Source: Corallococcus terminator
GTDB taxonomy: Bacteria > Myxococcota > Myxococcia > Myxococcales > Myxococcaceae
Direction: 5' to 3'
Length of the DNA stretch: 45,990 bases
NCBI RefSeq assembly: GCF_003611635.1
Contig: NZ_RAVZ01000027.1
Coordinates: 1-45,990 of the forward strand
Made by a program: the position numbers and the translations under genes. The notes below the pieces were generated by a model. That model was not told where the DNA came from and searched no databases. It saw only the letters and a program-made list of their open reading frames with translations. Shown piece after piece: positions 33,466 to 41,055 of the stretch (position 1 is its first letter; each line of letters opens with the position of its first letter).

Positions 33466-34263
33466 TCAGGGCACCTTGCGCCCAGGTGCTCGGTGGTCCG
33501 AGCGGAGCCAGCGGCGCACCTCTTCCAGGTACTCCCGTGGGAGGGCATGCCCGCTTTCGAAGGTCTTGTGTGTCTTGCTGCGGGACGGGGCGGCATCGAA
33601 CAAGGCACGGCTGTCCACGACAGGGGCGAAGTCATCCTTGTTCGCAGTCAGGAGCAGCCAGTCCTGGTGAATCGTCGCCATGTGTCGCGAGGGGGCGATC
33701 TCCTCCATCGACGGATCGATGTGAGGTGGAACCATCGTGACGAGGTGGGTGACGCGGGGCTCACGCGCCGCCAGCAGGAGTCCCACCTGGGCACCCATGC
33801 TGTACCCCGCGACGAGCACCCGAGGCGGCTTGCCTTTCGCGAGCACAGCCGTCAGCAGCGCGTGGGCATCGCGGACGGTGTCGGCAATCATCGCCACGTA
33901 CCGCGCGGGCTCGCCTTGATGGGCCAATCTGGCGAGCGCTCCCGGTCGGGCCTCGGGTGTCGCCCGCTCTCCGTGCCGTCGTGCATCGAGGAGGTAGACG
34001 CGGTACCCGGCCCGCAGCAGTTCGTCCTTCAGCACACCTCCATGGGTCGGTCCCTCGTCCGACAGCCAGTCCTCCTTGCGGCGCGTGAGCCCATGCAGGA
34101 GGACGGCGATGGGTGGATTCGCGGTGCCCTTCTCCGGCTCCAGCACCCGAGTGGGGATGCGTTCTCCATCCGCGCCGCGAACGTCCAACGACGGCGCCGG
34201 GTCGGCGGCACGGGCCACGGAAGCAGACAGGAGCAGCAGGCACAGCGACAGCAGGCGGGTCAT
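33466..34263 (-). CDS. Secreted alpha/beta hydrolase
   Basis: The 265-residue protein has a signal peptide (LLSLCLLLLSASVARA) and an alpha/beta-hydrolase domain with the oxyanion segment AVLLHGLTRRKEDW (about residue 53), LLDARRHGERA, the nucleophile elbow VAGYSMGAQVG (about 152), the acid in LLTANKDDF and the base in FESGHALP (about 243). It is probably an esterase or small-substrate hydrolase. It is convergent with the AraC gene (13-bp gap) and divergent from the response regulator gene at 34403. Confidence 0.88.
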   Translation of the reverse strand: MTRLLSLCLLLLSASVARAADPAPSLDVRGADGERIPTRVLEPEKGTANPPIAVLLHGLTRRKEDWLSDEGPTHGGVLKDELLRAGYRVYLLDARRHGERATPEARPGALARLAHQGEPARYVAMIADTVRDAHALLTAVLAKGKPPRVLVAGYSMGAQVGLLLAAREPRVTHLVTMVPPHIDPSMEEIAPSRHMATIHQDWLLLTANKDDFAPVVDSRALFDAAPSRSKTHKTFESGHALPREYLEEVRRWLRSDHRAPGRKVP

Positions 34264-34333
34264 CGCGGGACTCCCAGAAGTGAGAAGCCCCGCCACCCTG
34301 CCCGCCTCCGCGTCAGGCACGCGTCAACACACG

Positions 34334-34350
34334 TTTGACCTTCGGTTGAC
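34334..34350 (+). promoter_or_regulatory. OmpR-type direct repeat upstream of the response regulator
   Basis: TTTGAC (34334-34339) and GTTGAC (34345-34350) are 11 bp apart, the usual pitch for OmpR/PhoB-family dimers. An inverted GTCAAC is at 34323-34328. Autoregulation by the adjacent regulator is inferred. Confidence 0.4.
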
Positions 34351-34402
34351 GTGGCGGATGGCAGCCTGTCACCGTTCTCCTCCAGAGGTTCCCTGCCCGC
34401 TC

Positions 34403-35077
34403 ATGCGAGTGCTCGTCGTCGAAGACAACCGTGACCTCCAGGCCAACATCGCGAGGTTCCTGGGGACGGACTTCCAGCTCGACTTCGCCGCCACCGGGCC
34501 CCAGGGACTCACGCTCGCGCTGAGCCATGAGTACGACGTCATCGTGTTGGACCTGATGCTGCCAGGCCTGAGCGGCATCGAGCTGTGTCGCCACTACCGA
34601 CAGCTCGCCCCTCGGCTGGTGCCCATCCTCATGCTGACGGCGCGGGACACGCTCGAAGACAAGGAAGAGGGCTTTCGCGCGGGCGCGGATGACTACCTCG
34701 TCAAGCCGTTCTCCTTGAGGGAGCTTCGACTGCGTCTCGAAGCCCTGGCGCGACGGCCCGTTCCTCCGAGCGGGCGACGACTGACGGTCGGGCCACTCAC
34801 CCTGGAGCCCGACACCGGCCAGGCACGGCGAGGCGAGCGCACCGTCCGCCTCAACAGGACCGAGGCGCTCCTCCTGAGGCTGCTGATGGAGGCCTCGCCC
34901 GAGCCTGTGTCGCCGGCCACGCTGGCCCACCACCTCTGGGGGGACGACGCGCCGGAGTCCAGTGCCTTGCGCACCCACGTCTATGCCCTGCGCGGAGCAC
35001 TCGCCGAACTGGGAATGAACGCCTGCATCACCACCCGCCGCAACAAGGGATACAGCCTGGATGCGCGCGAGGACTAG
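34403..35077 (+). CDS. OmpR-family response regulator
   Basis: The 224-residue protein has a receiver domain (MRVLVVEDNRDLQANIARFL; phospho-Asp in DVIVLDLMLPGLSG, about residue 51; Lys in DDYLVKPFSLREL) and a C-terminal winged helix (LTVGPLTLEPDTGQARR, LNRTEALLLRLLMEA, LRTHVYALRGALAE, RNKGYSL). The following kinase gene starts 17 nt before its stop, so the pair is co-translated. The operon also includes a transporter gene, a likely target or sensing partner. Confidence 0.93.
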   Translation: MRVLVVEDNRDLQANIARFLGTDFQLDFAATGPQGLTLALSHEYDVIVLDLMLPGLSGIELCRHYRQLAPRLVPILMLTARDTLEDKEEGFRAGADDYLVKPFSLRELRLRLEALARRPVPPSGRRLTVGPLTLEPDTGQARRGERTVRLNRTEALLLRLLMEASPEPVSPATLAHHLWGDDAPESSALRTHVYALRGALAELGMNACITTRRNKGYSLDARED

Positions 35078-36272
35078 GTCGGTTCGAGGACTCCTCCTGG
35101 GGGCCATGGCGTTGTCCGCGACGCTCGCGCTCGTCCTGATGGGGGCGTTCTTCACGCTCTTCAGCTACGACCTGGAAGACGCCATCTTCGATCGGCTCGT
35201 GGCCACCGCGGCGAACGGACGCGCCGACGATGCGGGCGCGGCCCCTCAAGCCGCCCCGCTCGGAATGAAGACCTACATGGGCCACGCGAGCCTGCCGCCC
35301 TGGATCGGGGATGCGCTGCCCGTGGACACACCTGGGGGCGAACACGAGGTCTTCACCCTGGGCCATGGCCACTTCCATGTCGCGGTGCGACCGGACGCGT
35401 CGGCGGGCCCCACGCGCTACGTGGTCTTCGACACGACGGAGCTGACCAGCACCACCCGCCATCTGCGTCGGACATCCGGACTGCTGCTGGCCAGTGCCCT
35501 GCTGGCCCTGCTTGGCGCCGCGGGGCTCTCCCATATCGTCGCAAGGAGGCTCAGCCAGCCCCTGGAACAGCTCGTGGAACAAGTCCGGTCGGACACGCCG
35601 CCGCGAACAGAGGGTGTCGTCGTCACCGAGGTGCACGCCCTGGCCGAAGCCCTGAGCGTCCGGGATGCCCGCATCCAGGCGTTGCTGGAGCGGGAGCGCG
35701 CCTTCAACCGGGACGCGAGCCATGAGCTGCGCACGCCCCTCGCCGTGGCGCAGGGCGCGGTGGAGATACTGGAGCTGGACCCACCCGCGGACACGGAGAC
35801 CTTCGGCCGCCTGCGGAAGGCCGTGCACCACATGGGCCTGCTGACGGAGGGCATCCTCTGGCTGGCCCGGGCAGGCCGCTCGGACGAATCGTGCGGGCTG
35901 GTAGGCATCTCCCGCGAAATGGTCGCGCTGTACGGCGACCACCTCTCCCACGGCGACGTGAAGCTCGTCATCGAAGCGGAAGCGGAGGTCCTCGCGCCAC
36001 TTCCAGGGTCCGTGGCGCGAGTGATGTTGGGCAACCTCATCAAGAACGCGCTCGCCTATACGAACCAGGGACGCATCGTCATCCACATCGAGCCCGAGAG
36101 CTGGAGCATCTCCGACACAGGCGTGGGCTTCGGCCGGGGCGAGCCCGAGCACACAGGCTTCGGCATCGGCCTGTCGCTCGTGGAGCGGCTGGCGCGTCGG
36201 TTCAACTGGAACCTGTCCATCAGCCCCCTTGAGCCACACGGAACGAAGGTGCGGCTCACCTGGACTTCATGA
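35061..36272 (+). CDS. Two-component sensor histidine kinase
   Basis: The 403-residue protein has two membrane segments (about residues 10-32 and 136-157) around a short periplasmic sensor of about 100 residues, then a HAMP-like linker and kinase core. The H-box is RAFNRDASHELRTPLAV (about 215), the N-box NLIKNALAYT (about 335), G1 SISDTGVGFG and G2 TGFGIGLSLVERL, all intact. It overlaps the response regulator gene by 17 nt and the transporter gene by 4 nt (ATGA). The signal is unknown. Confidence 0.92.
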   Translation: MRARTRSVRGLLLGAMALSATLALVLMGAFFTLFSYDLEDAIFDRLVATAANGRADDAGAAPQAAPLGMKTYMGHASLPPWIGDALPVDTPGGEHEVFTLGHGHFHVAVRPDASAGPTRYVVFDTTELTSTTRHLRRTSGLLLASALLALLGAAGLSHIVARRLSQPLEQLVEQVRSDTPPRTEGVVVTEVHALAEALSVRDARIQALLERERAFNRDASHELRTPLAVAQGAVEILELDPPADTETFGRLRKAVHHMGLLTEGILWLARAGRSDESCGLVGISREMVALYGDHLSHGDVKLVIEAEAEVLAPLPGSVARVMLGNLIKNALAYTNQGRIVIHIEPESWSISDTGVGFGRGEPEHTGFGIGLSLVERLARRFNWNLSISPLEPHGTKVRLTWTS

Positions 36273-37558
36273 CTCGGGCCCCTGCTGGCACGATACTGGT
36301 GCCAATGAACTCACGCCGCAATCTCGTACTCCTCGCCATCCCAGTGATCATCCTGCTGGAGCGCATCGGCTACTTCGCGACGCGTCCGATGCTTGTCAGC
36401 CTGGCCCTCCAAGACGTTGAAACGGGAGGGATGGGGATGAGCGGGGACAGGGTCTCGACGCTCGTCAGCGCGATGGTGTTGTTCCGTCTCGGTACGCCGT
36501 TTGTTGGCGGTGCCTTCGCGGCGATGCTGGGCCCGCGCATCCCCCTCATCTCCGGGCTGATGATGTGTTCGGTGGGTCAAATCATCATCGCACGGACCTC
36601 GTCCGCGGGCATGGTCACGCTCGCCTTCATCTTGATTGGCTTGGGCCAGGGGCTCAGCCTTCCTGCGCTCTACACCCTCCTTGCGGAGGAGCTTCGTGGT
36701 CCGCAGGAAGTCCTCTGCAGCGCGGCCTTCATCCTGGGCTATGGCGCGATGAACGTCGGAGCGCTTCTCTTGCCCACGATGGTGGATTTCTCACGTGCGT
36801 CTGGGTTTCGGCTGGGGTTTGCCGTCATGGCCGGACTCTCACTCACAGCAACGGTGCTTGCCGTGGCGTTGACCCTCCGGCTGCGTCGTCTTCCCGCCTC
36901 CGAAGCAGCCCCCTCGCAGGGCACCTCGCTTGCCCGCCCATTCTTTGGAAGCTTGACGCTCATGTTCCTCCTGGCGCTTCCATACCTTGGCACCCTCCTC
37001 TCCCAGATTCTTCTCTTCAAAGCGCTCCCAGGGGAGCCAGGGAGCGAGGAGCTTCGGGCCGCCTACGCACTCAATCCAACGCTTGTCATCGCAAGCGTGG
37101 CACTTACCGCGAGCGGCCTCATCTGGGCATTCAGGCGACAGCACCCCATCACGGTGCTTCTCGTGCTGGGAGTGGGGCTCTTGCTTGGAGCGCTCACGGC
37201 GCTCCCACCCCTTTGGAATGCGCAGGCATCGCTCATGGTGCTGGCGTACTGCTGTGGCGCGGTCGCGGAGCCGCTGCTCATACCGCTTGCCGGGGCTCGG
37301 TTCTCGACAGCGCTCTCTCCCCGCATGGCGGCACTGATGCTTGGACTCTGGTTCACCCTCACGAACTTCCTGGCGGATGTCTCCACATACCTCGTGGGGT
37401 CTTCCTGGACACTGCCCCTTATGGCGCTCTGTGCACTCGTGGCGGCCACCCTTGGCGTCGCCTTCACCCTCTTTGGGCGCCGACTGGATGGCCTGCTCTT
37501 CTCCCCTGGCGCGACACAGAACGGTTCCCCTCGGGACAATGGGCAGCTTCACGCGTGA
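36269..37558 (+). CDS. MFS transporter of the POT/peptide-transporter-like group
   Basis: The 429-residue protein has about 12 hydrophobic segments. The first helix has the POT-like signature ERIGYFATRPMLVSLAL, and helix 4-5 has AFILGYGAMNVGALLLP. POT members move di- and tripeptides or drugs with protons; this one is shorter than typical members and lacks a complete ExxER motif, so the substrate is open. ATG 36269 overlaps the kinase stop codon; Met 36305 is a possible alternative start. Being in one operon with a regulator and kinase suggests the system senses or controls the transported compound. Confidence 0.85.
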   Translation: MTRAPAGTILVPMNSRRNLVLLAIPVIILLERIGYFATRPMLVSLALQDVETGGMGMSGDRVSTLVSAMVLFRLGTPFVGGAFAAMLGPRIPLISGLMMCSVGQIIIARTSSAGMVTLAFILIGLGQGLSLPALYTLLAEELRGPQEVLCSAAFILGYGAMNVGALLLPTMVDFSRASGFRLGFAVMAGLSLTATVLAVALTLRLRRLPASEAAPSQGTSLARPFFGSLTLMFLLALPYLGTLLSQILLFKALPGEPGSEELRAAYALNPTLVIASVALTASGLIWAFRRQHPITVLLVLGVGLLLGALTALPPLWNAQASLMVLAYCCGAVAEPLLIPLAGARFSTALSPRMAALMLGLWFTLTNFLADVSTYLVGSSWTLPLMALCALVAATLGVAFTLFGRRLDGLLFSPGATQNGSPRDNGQLHA

Positions 37559-37580
37559 GTCCTTCTGTATGAAGCGCTGC

Positions 37581-38762
37581 TCACGGGGGTGTGGGCTTTG
37601 AAGCGGCCATGAAGAGCTCTCCGAGCTGGGCGGCCTGCTCCTCGGCGAAATCCGCATACGTGTTGGACAGCAGGGCGACGACGAGCTGGGAGTCAGGAAA
37701 AAGCATCAGCATGGTGCGTCCGCCCTCGATGGCTCCCCGGTGGTGAAGAATGCGCCTGCCTTGCGCGGAGACGCCGATTCGCCAGCCAATGCCCACGCCG
37801 GTTTCCTTGCCGGACTTGAGTTTCTGCGAGGTGAAGAGGAGGGCCAGGGTCTCCTTGCGAAGGAAGCCGGGCTGGAGGTGGGCGGAGCCGAACACGACCA
37901 GATCCTCGGCGGTGGAGAGCAGACCGCCACCGCCCCATTTGTAGCTGTTGTCCACGTGGGGGGCATGTTGGTGGGTGCCCATGGGGCCATTGGCGTAGAA
38001 GCGTGTGCGGTGGGCAATCAACTGCTGAGCATGGTCCGCCAGGGTGTGGCGCATGCCCAGCGGCTCGAAGACGGAGCGCTGGAGATAGCGGAGGAACTCC
38101 TCCTGGGCGGCGCCTTCCACCACGGCGCTCACCAGGTTCCAGCCATAGCTGGAATAGGTGTACTTCGTTCCGGGCTCATACAGCAGCGGGTCGTCCTGAA
38201 AGAGGCTCAGGGCCTGGGTGATGCTGCTGAAGTGCTTCGCCTCCTTGAAGATGACTTCATCCTTGTCCGCGTAGTGACGAACGCCCGCCAGGTGTCCGGC
38301 GAGCTGGCGGGTCGTCATGGGCCAGGGCTTCACGGGAAATGAAGGCACGTATTTCTGGATGGGAGCATCCAGGTCCAGGCGCCCGTCTTCCACCAGACGG
38401 GCCACGGCGGCGGCGGTGAGGACCTTGGACACGCTGCCCACGCGAAAGCGGGTGAGCGGGGTGACGGGGACGCTCTGCTCCAGGTCCGCGAACCCAAAGC
38501 CCTCGGACCAGAGGATCTGCCCGCGATGGGCGACGGCCACGGAGAGTCCCGGCAGTTGCTTGCCTTTGAGCAGCTCTTGAGCAAAGGCGCGTGCTTGCTG
38601 GATCCGCGCCTCATGTCGGGATGAGCTGGGAGGCAGCGGATACGACTCGGTCGGCGCGGCGTGCGCGGAGCCCATCATGAGCAACGCCCCCAGGGCGCTT
38701 CGACTCAAGGATGAAGCCACTGCGCGCGCGAACCGACCGGGCCTTGCGGATGAGGCGAACAT
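37581..38762 (-). CDS. Secreted serine hydrolase (beta-lactamase fold, LACTB/EstB-like)
   Basis: The 393-residue protein has a signal peptide (ALGALLMMGSAHAAP) and the class C-type catalytic motifs: SxxK in RVGSVSKVLTAAAV (about residue 111), YSS in YTYSSYGWNLVSAV (about 200) and the KTG-equivalent HHRG in RRILHHRGAIEGG. The substrate is unknown. It lies directly downstream of the second LytTR operon on the same strand. Two direct repeats that look like LytTR binding sites lie 129-165 bp upstream of its start, making it a candidate target of that regulator. Confidence 0.9.
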   Translation of the reverse strand: MFASSARPGRFARAVASSLSRSALGALLMMGSAHAAPTESYPLPPSSSRHEARIQQARAFAQELLKGKQLPGLSVAVAHRGQILWSEGFGFADLEQSVPVTPLTRFRVGSVSKVLTAAAVARLVEDGRLDLDAPIQKYVPSFPVKPWPMTTRQLAGHLAGVRHYADKDEVIFKEAKHFSSITQALSLFQDDPLLYEPGTKYTYSSYGWNLVSAVVEGAAQEEFLRYLQRSVFEPLGMRHTLADHAQQLIAHRTRFYANGPMGTHQHAPHVDNSYKWGGGGLLSTAEDLVVFGSAHLQPGFLRKETLALLFTSQKLKSGKETGVGIGWRIGVSAQGRRILHHRGAIEGGRTMLMLFPDSQLVVALLSNTYADFAEEQAAQLGELFMAASKPTPP

Positions 38763-38890
38763 TGCGGATTCCTATTCCAAGGTGTGGCGCCCAGACCGAG
38801 CACACCCGAGGGCACAGCGAGCACCCTCGGGAGCCCAGCGTGAGGCAAGGCGCAGCGGGGGGATGGAGGGTTCAGCCGGTGGGGACCGGC

Positions 38891-38927
38891 GTGCGGCGAA
38901 CCGGCCACCTCGTGCGGCGAACGGGCC
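38891..38927 (-). promoter_or_regulatory. Two LytTR-type direct repeats upstream of the serine hydrolase
   Basis: GTGCGGCGAACCGGCC (38891-38906) and GTGCGGCGAACGGGCC (38912-38927) match at 15 of 16 positions and are 21 bp apart. Read on the gene strand they contain CCGGTTCGCC and CCCGTTCGCC, close to the AlgR site CCGTTCGTC. LytTR regulators bind direct repeats at this spacing. A third copy (15 of 16) is at 41014-41029. Confidence 0.6.
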
Positions 38928-38935
38928 GCGCGGCT

Positions 38936-38966
38936 GGCACGGTGTCCGTGCCGCGAGCCTCGCGGC
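38936..38966 (-). terminator. Two overlapping hairpins just after the LytTR gene
   Basis: GGCACGG/CCGTGCC (38936-38952, 3-nt loop) and GCCGCGA/TCGCGGC (38950-38966, 3-nt loop) share bases 38950-38952 and cannot form together fully. They begin at the base after the response regulator stop codon on the minus strand. No T-run follows, so they may act as an mRNA-end stabiliser, attenuator or Rho-linked site. Confidence 0.45.
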
Positions 38967-39773
38967 TCAGCGCAGGTGCTGGAACTTCTCGCGGTGGCTG
39001 CGAGCGACGCGCAACTCCGCTCCGCCGGTGAGCACCACGACGAGTTCCCTGCGGCCCTCGCTGCGCAGCTCGCGGATGCGGCGCGAGTTGACGATGGCCG
39101 AGCGGTGGATGCGCATGAAGCGCTCCGGATCCAGGCGTGCCTCCAGGCTCTGCATCGTCTCGCGGTGGAGGTAGGCCTTCCCGCCCGCGTGAATCTGCAC
39201 GTAGTAGTCGGCGGCCTCGATGTATTCGATTTCGTCCACGTCGAGGAACACCACGCGACCCGTGTCCCGGATGGCGAGCCGGCGCACCCAGGACTCCGTC
39301 GGGGTGGAAGGGGTCGCCGGGGCGGGAGTGCCGTCACGCTCGCCGTAGGTGGAGAGCACGGACATCAGCCGCTGGCTGAGGTCGGACATGCGCGTCAGGC
39401 GGATCTGCGCCTTGGCGCGGCCGATGGCGTCGTGGAAGCGGTCGTCACGGAAGGGCTTGAGCAGGTAGTCGAGCGCGTGGATGTCGAAGGCGCGCAGGGC
39501 GTACTGGTCGTACGCGGTGACGAAGATGATGGCTGGCACCTCGTCAGGGCCCAGGCGGGCGAGCACCTCGAAGCCGTTGAGCTCCGGCATCTGGACATCG
39601 AGCAGGACGAGGTCCGGCCGCTGTTCGCGGATGAGGCGCACGGCATCCGGTCCGTTGCCGGCCTCGCCCACCACGAGGATTTCGGGGTCCGTGGCCAGCA
39701 GCAGGCGCAGGCCCTCACGGGCCAGGGGCTCGTCATCCACGATGAGCGTGCGGATGGCGGCGGCGGTGTTCAT
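38967..39773 (-). CDS. LytTR-family response regulator
   Basis: The 268-residue protein has a receiver domain (IRTLIVDDEPLAREGLRLLL; phospho-Asp in DLVLLDVQMPELNGF, about residue 58; Lys in DYLLKPFRDDRF), a linker, and a LytTR domain (IEYIEAADYYVQIHAGGKAYLHRETM, ERFMRIHRSAIVNSRRIREL, VARSHREKFQHL). Its ATG overlaps the kinase stop codon (ATGA), so the pair is translationally coupled. Putative binding sites occur upstream of its own operon and upstream of the serine hydrolase that follows. Confidence 0.93.
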   Translation of the reverse strand: MNTAAAIRTLIVDDEPLAREGLRLLLATDPEILVVGEAGNGPDAVRLIREQRPDLVLLDVQMPELNGFEVLARLGPDEVPAIIFVTAYDQYALRAFDIHALDYLLKPFRDDRFHDAIGRAKAQIRLTRMSDLSQRLMSVLSTYGERDGTPAPATPSTPTESWVRRLAIRDTGRVVFLDVDEIEYIEAADYYVQIHAGGKAYLHRETMQSLEARLDPERFMRIHRSAIVNSRRIRELRSEGRRELVVVLTGGAELRVARSHREKFQHLR

Positions 39774-40948
39774 GTCCCGAGCGCCTCCGCCAGGGCGGCC
39801 TGGAAGGGCAGCTCCAGGCGGGCGCGCACACCGCCCCCCGCGCGGTTCTCCAGCGTGAAGGCGTGGCGGTCCGCGTAGAGCTGGTGCAGGCGGGCGCGCA
39901 CATTGGCGACGCCGATGCAGCCGTCACGGCGGTCCCAGCCGGGGACAAGCCCGGGGCCGTCGTCGAGCACCTCCAGCACCAGCCGCGCACCTTCGCGCGA
40001 GGCGCGCAGCTCCACGCGTCCCGCGCCGGAGCGGGTGGCCAGGCCGTGCTTGATGGCGTTCTCCACCAGCGGCTGGAGGATGAGGCTGGGCACGAGCGCG
40101 CCAAGCGTCGCGGGGTCGATGGCGCGGACCACCTGGAGCCGGTCCTGGAAGCGGGTCTGCTCGATGTCGAGGTAGCGCTCCAGGAAGTCGAGGTCCTCGT
40201 GGAAGGGGACGTGCTGGCGGCCGGTGTTGTGGAGGGCCATGCGCAGCAGCTCGCTGACGCCGGTGAGCATCCGGATGGAGCCGACAGTGTCCTGCTTTCG
40301 CACGAGGACGGAGATGGCGTTGAGCGTGTTGAAGAGGAAGTGCGGGTGGAGCTGGGCGCGCAGGGCTTCGAGCTGGGCCTGGGCCAGGCGCGTCTCCAAC
40401 TGGGACTGGGCCAGCTCTCCCTCGCGGTAGCGGCGGTGGTAGTCGACGGCGTAGCCGATGGAGAGGATGCCGCCGTAGATGAGCAGGCTCAGGACGCTGT
40501 ACTTGGCCATCATCAGGGGCAGCATCTGGCCCAGTGAGTTCTCGCTGAGCCACTGCTCCCCCGTCGCCCGGGCGAGGATGTAGATGAGCGACACGTAGGG
40601 AACCATCACCGCGACGAGGGCGGTCAGGTGGGCCGCGAGGCCGCGGGGCCACACGCCGCGCTCCAGGCGAAAGCGCCGTCCAAGCGCGAGGATGAGCGGG
40701 GTGGCCAAAGCCCAGTACTGCCAGGGCGGCACCTGCATCAGCAGCGCCCTGGCGAAGGGGTAGGTGGAGTCCTTGGCCTGGGCAAAGAACCAGGTGTGGC
40801 TCGCGGTGACGATGCCTGGCACGGCAAAGACGAGCATCAACAACGGCAGGCGGCGCGCCAGCGGAAGCAGCGCTGACGCGAAGGGCTCCGGCCGGAGTGT
40901 CGCGGAGGACAGCGGGACGGAGCTCGCGACGGGAGAGGTGGAATCCAC
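39770..40948 (-). CDS. LytS-type membrane sensor histidine kinase
   Basis: The 392-residue protein has four to five membrane segments (about residues 30-190), a short coiled coil (EGELAQSQLETRLAQAQLEAL) and a PF06580 kinase domain with the phospho-His motif LRAQLHPHFLFNTLNAISVLV (about residue 215), the N-box LQPLVENAIKHGLA, and a complete ATP lid LEVLDDGPGL followed by GCIGVANVRARLHQLY. Unlike the kinase at 12613 it keeps all catalytic boxes. It starts at ATG 40948; upstream lie three CGAAC-containing sites. Confidence 0.92.
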   Translation of the reverse strand: MDSTSPVASSVPLSSATLRPEPFASALLPLARRLPLLMLVFAVPGIVTASHTWFFAQAKDSTYPFARALLMQVPPWQYWALATPLILALGRRFRLERGVWPRGLAAHLTALVAVMVPYVSLIYILARATGEQWLSENSLGQMLPLMMAKYSVLSLLIYGGILSIGYAVDYHRRYREGELAQSQLETRLAQAQLEALRAQLHPHFLFNTLNAISVLVRKQDTVGSIRMLTGVSELLRMALHNTGRQHVPFHEDLDFLERYLDIEQTRFQDRLQVVRAIDPATLGALVPSLILQPLVENAIKHGLATRSGAGRVELRASREGARLVLEVLDDGPGLVPGWDRRDGCIGVANVRARLHQLYADRHAFTLENRAGGGVRARLELPFQAALAEALGT

Positions 40949-40964
40949 GGGCCGTGGACTCTAC

Positions 40965-41029
40965 GCCCGAACCGGGGGCCACTTCCGAACGGGAGCAGCC
41001 AAAGGGCCCCGGGGTGCAGCGAACGGGCC
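40965..41029 (-). promoter_or_regulatory. LytTR-type sites in front of the LytS/LytTR operon
   Basis: On the gene strand CCCGTTCGCTG, CCCGTTCGGAA and CCGGTTCGGGC lie 20-81 bp upstream of the kinase start (plus-strand CGAAC at 41020, 40986 and 40968). The first is part of a 16-bp block matching the two sites at 38891-38927 at 15 positions. Autoregulation is inferred. Confidence 0.5.
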
Positions 41030-41055
41030 TGCCCTCTCCTGCTCCCTCCCTCCGC

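Noticed and set aside
38936-38952. TGGCACGG...GTGCC as a possible sigma54 promoter
   Set aside because: The GG to GC distance is 12 bp instead of 10, and the sequence is better explained as a hairpin stem.
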